A stretch of 9,984 nucleotides of DNA from Chryseobacterium gleum. Lineage in GTDB: Bacteria > Bacteroidota > Bacteroidia > Flavobacteriales_C > GCA-002722245. The position numbers were made by a program, and so were the translations under genes. Every line of letters begins with the position of its first letter. The first letter of the stretch is position 1. Under the pieces are notes generated by a model that saw only the letters and a list, made by a program, of their open reading frames with translations, ran no database searches and was not told the DNA's origin. Location of the stretch: positions 1 to 9,984 of the forward strand of contig CAMDPJ010000071.1 of NCBI GenBank assembly GCA_945903925.1. Direction: 5' to 3'. Below are positions 5,694 to 9,984 of the stretch, one piece after another.

Positions 5694-6704
5694 ATGGACT
5701 CTCGTTTTCAAGTATTTAAAGAAAGATTCTCTTACGCTAAGGAATCGATTTTTCTGATTTTAATTACTGCACTTTCCCTAGTGATGGTGCCTCTTCTCAT
5801 CTCTTTGATTTTTAATGTTGCTTTTGACTATTCAAATGATGATTTAACGAAGGTAAATGCTGCTTTTGATAAAATTACTGAGTTGAGTATTGCAAAGTAT
5901 TCTTCTCCCGATGAGGCTGCAAATTATGGTCATTCCATTATATCTAAATATATTTCCAATCCCGATTTAGTTTCAAAAACCATGTGGTTTTTAATTGTGA
6001 GTAGCAATATTCCTTTGTTGATTTCGGGAATTCTTTTTGTTTTCATTTTTCGCAAAAAAGACGATACTATTTTCTTAGTAAAAGGAAATAAATATGGATC
6101 TTATCTTCAAGCCATTTTTGCTTTCTTTTTTGCTTTGCCGTTCCTCTCGTTGGTAGGACAGTGGAATCAAGGTTTGCATTTTCCCATAGAAGAAATTAAA
6201 AACGATATGTTGTATTCTGAAGTGAAATCGGGCATTATTCAACATTGTTTTGGCGATATGCACAGTATCAACGAATTACTTTTAATGATTTTGTTTGTTG
6301 GTGTTTTAACCGCTATTGCCGAAGAGTTTATTTTTAGAGTGGGCTTGCAAAATATTTTACTGAAAACGAATATGAATCCGCATGTGGCGATTTTAGTCGG
6401 CGCTGCCATTTTTAGTTTTGTACACTTTCAGTTTTACGGATTTTTTGTGCGCTTGATTTTGGGAATGTTGTTGGGGTATTTGTATTACTGGACTCGCGAC
6501 ATCAAAACAAGTATTATCGCTCACGCTTTTAACAATAGTTTGGCCATGGTGGTGGCTTACAATACGGGCAGTTTAGCCGAAAATCCTAGCGACGAAGCTC
6601 TAGGAAGTCTTGTGCCCACTGCCGCTTTATTTACTGTGTTTTGCGGCTTGTCTTTATACAGAATTTATCAAATGCGCAAAGAAGAAAATATTACTACGCT
6701 TTAA
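5694..6704 (+). CDS. CPBP family intramembrane metalloprotease
   Basis: This multi-spanning membrane protein belongs to the CPBP (CAAX protease and bacteriocin-processing, ABI/Rce1-like) family. The 336 residues show hydrophobic segments at about 18-43, 98-119, 138-153, 194-210, 231-247, 251-265 and 306-322. The three catalytic motifs are intact near the end: EEFIFR (E210, E211, R215), FSFVH (F240-H244) and HAFNN (H277-N281). The protein is therefore probably an active protease, but its substrate is unknown. Between the second and third membrane segments sits a basic loop, and residues 44-95 form a polar extramembrane region. The ATG at 5694 is the only reasonable start, since the next methionine is inside the first membrane helix. 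The gene ends 11 bp inside the convergent phosphoesterase gene. Confidence 0.92.
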   Translation: MDSRFQVFKERFSYAKESIFLILITALSLVMVPLLISLIFNVAFDYSNDDLTKVNAAFDKITELSIAKYSSPDEAANYGHSIISKYISNPDLVSKTMWFLIVSSNIPLLISGILFVFIFRKKDDTIFLVKGNKYGSYLQAIFAFFFALPFLSLVGQWNQGLHFPIEEIKNDMLYSEVKSGIIQHCFGDMHSINELLLMILFVGVLTAIAEEFIFRVGLQNILLKTNMNPHVAILVGAAIFSFVHFQFYGFFVRLILGMLLGYLYYWTRDIKTSIIAHAFNNSLAMVVAYNTGSLAENPSDEALGSLVPTAALFTVFCGLSLYRIYQMRKEENITTL

Positions 6705-7902
6705 GTAATTCTATCACTGTTATTTCGGGCATGATGCCTACACGTCCCGGAAATCCTATGAATCCAAAGCCTCTGTTTACGTAAATGTATTTATCGTTGT
6801 CGCGATACGCGCCAGCCCATTGCTTGTAAATATATTTAACCGGACTCCATTTCAATCCGAACAATTCAAATCCGAATTGCATACCATGAGTATGCCCCGA
6901 TAGGGTTAAATGCACATCGCTTTTATGTTCTAATACTTGCGCTTTCCAATGCGATGGATCATGAGATAATAAGATTTTAAATTCATTATTTGATGTTCCT
7001 TCCAATGCTTTGTTTAAATCGCCGTATTTCGCAAAGCCACGATTACCCCAGTTTTCAACGCCCACTAAAGAAATGGCTTGTCCGTTTTTCTCCAATTTCA
7101 AATTCTCATTCAACAACAATTTAAATCCTATTTCGCCATGCACTTCTTTCAATCTTTGTAAATTATTTGCTTTGGCCGTTACACTTTCCCAAGGAATATA
7201 ATCGCCGTAATCGTGATTACCTAAGATAGAGAATTTGCCATGTGGAGCGCTCAGTTGCGAGAAAGTAGATATCCAATCGTTCATCTCATCGGCCTTGTTG
7301 TTTACCAAATCTCCGGTGAAAAATATCACATCACTTTTTTGAGCATTGGCTATTTCAATTCCTTTTTTCACTGCTTTTTTATTGTCGAAACTTCCCGAGT
7401 GAATATCAGACAATTGTGTGATTTTAAATCCGTGAAAAGCATCTGGCAAATTCTTAAATTTGAGTTTCACGTTTTGTACTTTGTAAGCGTATTTTCCTTT
7501 AATAACGCCATAGACAATGCCGAAGAATGGAATTAATGTGAGTAATAAAATAGCTCGATTGTAAAAAACATTTCTTGCAACCAAGAACGATTCTTTTTCT
7601 GTTGTGTCGAAGAAGCTATAAATAAAACGGAAGACATCCTTACCAATTAAAAACACTGAAATAAATAATTTAGGAATGATAGAAAGCATAACCAAAGCCA
7701 TGAGCCAATTCATCTTTTTGTTCGGACCCGAAGCGAAATTTCCTTTGGCGCCGAAGTAGATCATGAGTGCCAATAAAGCAATATCGAAAAGCCAATAGGC
7801 GCTGTGTATAATTGAGATTGAAGTTGCTGTTTTTATTGCTTCAAATGCGAACAAATCCAATAAAAACCAAATGGCCAGTACGATTAAAATTCTTGATTTC
7901 AT
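6694..7902 (-). CDS. Membrane-anchored metallophosphoesterase (YaeI-like)
   Basis: The 402-residue product has an N-terminal membrane region with about four helices (roughly 6-24, 30-51, 66-87, 117-134) and a C-terminal calcineurin-type phosphoesterase domain from about residue 155. All metal-binding motifs are present: SDIHSG (D166, H168), GDLVNN (D198), GNHDYG (N229, H230), LSHDPSHW (H314) and GHTHG (H337, H339). This layout matches the YaeI/YkuE group, some of which act on lipid-linked phosphates; the substrate here cannot be inferred. The active domain's side of the membrane is not certain from sequence. The start at 7902 gives a hydrophobic first helix with a short basic lead (MKSR), a good membrane signal. 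Its 3' end overlaps the CPBP gene tail to tail, and its 5' end is divergent from ispG. Confidence 0.92.
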   Translation of the reverse strand: MKSRILIVLAIWFLLDLFAFEAIKTATSISIIHSAYWLFDIALLALMIYFGAKGNFASGPNKKMNWLMALVMLSIIPKLFISVFLIGKDVFRFIYSFFDTTEKESFLVARNVFYNRAILLLTLIPFFGIVYGVIKGKYAYKVQNVKLKFKNLPDAFHGFKITQLSDIHSGSFDNKKAVKKGIEIANAQKSDVIFFTGDLVNNKADEMNDWISTFSQLSAPHGKFSILGNHDYGDYIPWESVTAKANNLQRLKEVHGEIGFKLLLNENLKLEKNGQAISLVGVENWGNRGFAKYGDLNKALEGTSNNEFKILLSHDPSHWKAQVLEHKSDVHLTLSGHTHGMQFGFELFGLKWSPVKYIYKQWAGAYRDNDKYIYVNRGFGFIGFPGRVGIMPEITVIELLKA

Positions 7903-8004
7903 TTGGCTAATGTATGGTCTAAGTTTTTAAATCGGAAGCTTTAATAGGTAAAAGCACTTTTAAGGGCGGTGAAAAATCATATAGAAAAGATAATTGATAT
8001 TTCT

Positions 8005-8012
8005 TATTTTTA
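8005..8012 (+). promoter_or_regulatory. Possible -7 element of ispG
   Basis: TATTTTTA approximates TAnnTTTG and ends 4 nt before the ATG at 8017, much like the dusB layout. The match lacks the final G and has no evident -33 partner, so this is tentative. It mainly supports the shorter ispG start. Confidence 0.25.
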
Positions 8013-8016
8013 CCGC

Positions 8017-9894
8017 ATGACCTTATACACCAACAATCTTACTCAATACGAACGCTGGCTTACACGTGAAGTGAGCATAGGCGACCTTAAAATGGGAGGT
8101 AAAAATCCTATTAGAATTCAGTCGATGACCACTACCGACACGATGGATACCATTGCTACAGTAGAGCAAACCATTCGCATGATTGAATCGGGTTGTGAGT
8201 TGGTGCGCATCACAGCGCCAAGCATTAAGGAGGCCGAAAACTTGGCCAACATCAAAAAAGAATTGAATGCAAGAGGATACAATGTTCCTTTAATTGCCGA
8301 TATACATTACACGCCAAACGCAGCCGAAGTAGCTGCACGTCTCATTGAGAAAGTACGCGTGAATCCGGGTAACTACGTCGACAAAAAGAAATTCCAAACA
8401 TTAGAATATACCGATTCAGAATACCAGCAAGAGTTGGATAGAATTCGCAATAAATTTTCGCCTTTGGTGAAGATTTGCAAAGAGTACGGAACGGCGATGC
8501 GTATTGGTACCAACCACGGTTCGTTAAGCGACAGAATCATGAGTAGATATGGTGATAGTCCGCTAGGAATGGTAGAATCGGCGATGGAATTTTTACGTAT
8601 CTGCGAAGATTTAAATTACCACAATATTGTTCTTTCTATGAAAGCAAGTAACACGCAGGTGATGGTGCAAGCCTATCGTTTGTTGGTGAAAACCATGAAA
8701 GAAAACAACATGAATTATCCGCTGCATTTGGGTGTTACCGAAGCAGGTGATGGCGAAGATGGAAGAATAAAGTCGGCGGTAGGAATTGGTACTTTATTGG
8801 AAGACGGATTGGGCGATACCATTCGTGTTTCATTAACTGAAGACCCTGAGTTCGAAGCGCCAGTGGCAAAAGCTTTGGCCGATAGATATGTAGGTAGAGA
8901 AAAACATGCGCCAATAATTCCCATTAAAAATCACCAAATAGATTCTTACAATTATCAAAGAAGAGAAACTCTAGCGGTAAATAATATCGGAGGAAAAAAT
9001 GTGCCTGTTGTGGTAGCCGATCTTTCTGAATTGAAAGAAATAAAACCAGCCAATTTATTTGGTGTGGGTTACAGTTATTCGGTGCCTTTAGATAAATGGT
9101 CGATTAGCGACATGGCGGTTGATTATATTTATGTTGGAGACAACACCGTTGATTTTGAAATTCCAGGAACTTTGGGTGTGATTCAAAACGAAGGAAAAGT
9201 TCAAAAAAGAGAACGTCATTATTCGGTTGGAAAAGCGGGATCTCAAAATTTCTTGAGTGTTCATGCGCACAATTTGGATATTGTTCCGTCGCTTAAAAAT
9301 TTAAGCAATACTGTTGTTATTCTAAAAACTACCAACTTGCATGGAATGGCCGAGCAACGTGCTTTTTTCAATACATTGATGGAAAATAATATTAAGATTC
9401 CTGTAATTGTAAAAAGAGAATATTGCAATGTAACTCCTGAGAATTTTCAGTTGTATTCTGCCACAGATTTTGGTGCATTATTGTTAGATGGATTGAGTGA
9501 TGGTGTTTGGATATCGGCGAAAGACATAGCATTGCAAGCACAAACATCACAAGCTTTTGGTGTGCTGCAAGCCACAAGAACTCGTATTTCTAAAACAGAA
9601 TATATTTCTTGTCCGAGCTGTGGAAGAACCCTCTTCGATTTACAAGAAACAACCGCTAAAATTCGCGCCGTTACCAACCACTTAAAAGGAGTGAAAATTG
9701 GTATCATGGGCTGTATCGTAAACGGTCCGGGCGAAATGGCCGATGCCGATTATGGCTACGTAGGTTCAGGCGTTGGTAAAATCACTTTGTACAAAGGAAG
9801 GGAAGTAGTACAAAAATCTATATCATCTGAATTGGCAGTTGATGCGCTGATTGATTTGATTAAAGAGGGTGGAGATTGGGTGGAGAAGAAGTAG
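8017..9894 (+). CDS. ispG: 4-hydroxy-3-methylbut-2-en-1-yl diphosphate synthase IspG, long form
   Basis: IspG (GcpE) is a cytosolic [4Fe-4S] enzyme that converts methylerythritol cyclodiphosphate to HMBPP in the MEP isoprenoid pathway. The product is 625 residues from the ATG at 8017. A TIM barrel (about 15-290) has NPIRIQSMTTTDTMDT, RITAPS, ADIHYTP, KVRVNPGN, RIGTNHGSL and LGVTEAGDGEDG. A middle insertion domain (about 295-520) follows. The iron-sulfur domain carries C532 and C535 in SCPSCGRTLFDL, C566 in GIMGCIVNGPGEM, and E573. The insertion makes it far longer than the roughly 370-residue E. coli type; this long form is usual in Bacteroidota, Chlamydiae and plastids. The frame opens earlier at a GTG (7969), but that adds 16 unconserved residues, so I prefer the ATG. 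No other pathway gene is adjacent. Confidence 0.96.
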   Translation: MTLYTNNLTQYERWLTREVSIGDLKMGGKNPIRIQSMTTTDTMDTIATVEQTIRMIESGCELVRITAPSIKEAENLANIKKELNARGYNVPLIADIHYTPNAAEVAARLIEKVRVNPGNYVDKKKFQTLEYTDSEYQQELDRIRNKFSPLVKICKEYGTAMRIGTNHGSLSDRIMSRYGDSPLGMVESAMEFLRICEDLNYHNIVLSMKASNTQVMVQAYRLLVKTMKENNMNYPLHLGVTEAGDGEDGRIKSAVGIGTLLEDGLGDTIRVSLTEDPEFEAPVAKALADRYVGREKHAPIIPIKNHQIDSYNYQRRETLAVNNIGGKNVPVVVADLSELKEIKPANLFGVGYSYSVPLDKWSISDMAVDYIYVGDNTVDFEIPGTLGVIQNEGKVQKRERHYSVGKAGSQNFLSVHAHNLDIVPSLKNLSNTVVILKTTNLHGMAEQRAFFNTLMENNIKIPVIVKREYCNVTPENFQLYSATDFGALLLDGLSDGVWISAKDIALQAQTSQAFGVLQATRTRISKTEYISCPSCGRTLFDLQETTAKIRAVTNHLKGVKIGIMGCIVNGPGEMADADYGYVGSGVGKITLYKGREVVQKSISSELAVDALIDLIKEGGDWVEKK

Positions 9895-9939
9895 TCTGTT
9901 GTAGTCCATCTCCCGCCACTTCACAGGCAATTCCGCACG

Positions 9940-9957
9940 CCCTCTTCTCTAAGAGGG
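9940..9957. other. Short hairpin downstream of ispG
   Basis: CCCTCTT (9940-9946) and AAGAGGG (9951-9957) form a perfect 7-bp stem with a CTCT loop, 46 nt after the ispG stop. There is no T-tract on the plus strand, so a rho-independent terminator is doubtful. It could be part of another extragenic repeat cut by the window edge. Confidence 0.4.
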
Positions 9958-9984
9958 ATAGTTACTGACTTATGGTTTGAAGAT

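Noticed and set aside
7969..8016. Longer ispG start at a GTG
   Set aside because: The extra 16 residues do not resemble IspG N-termini, and they overlap the -7-like sequence; the ATG at 8017 fits better.
9931..9942. TTCCGCACGCCC, 12 nt shared with copy A (3579-3590)
   Set aside because: It is short, the flanks do not align, and no other part of the 190-bp element is present, so a third copy cannot be claimed.

Overview
The window looks like a chromosomal segment from a member of the Bacteroidota. It is AT-rich. Starts lack Shine-Dalgarno sequences. Two genes have a TAnnTTTG-like -7 element ending 6 nt before the ATG. IspG is the long form with an insertion domain, and several extragenic repeats are present. 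I see no phage genes, transposase, CRISPR array, tRNA or rRNA. All eight complete genes belong to known families or are a plain hypothetical lipoprotein. The unusual material is between the genes.

Positions 1-3341 (+) form a phosphate block. A possible pstA tail is followed by pstB, phoU and a Na/Pi cotransporter with its own C-terminal PhoU-like region. PstB would power high-affinity ABC uptake, and PhoU would restrain uptake and signalling. The cotransporter would move phosphate with sodium. Both intercistronic gaps contain a palindromic array of GTTYAAW heptamers, sharing an identical 31-nt stretch.

Positions 3342-4656 are a repeat-rich island. It holds a degenerate 'TTGCGAG...GAAGCAATCT' repeat, then two copies of a roughly 190-bp element in inverted orientation. 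They bracket one AT-rich lipoprotein gene on the minus strand. The copies differ by compensating base changes in several hairpin stems while a loop stays conserved. This is the most interesting signal in the window.

Positions 4657-9984 are housekeeping. In order they hold dusB (-, tRNA dihydrouridine synthase), a CPBP membrane protease (+), a membrane-anchored metallophosphoesterase (-) and ispG (+, MEP isoprenoid pathway). The dusB/CPBP and phosphoesterase/ispG pairs are divergent; the CPBP and phosphoesterase genes converge and overlap by 11 bp. A short hairpin lies after ispG.

For dusB, the lipoprotein gene and ispG I chose internal ATG starts. The longer frames would put promoter-like sequence inside the coding region or need a TTG or GTG start.
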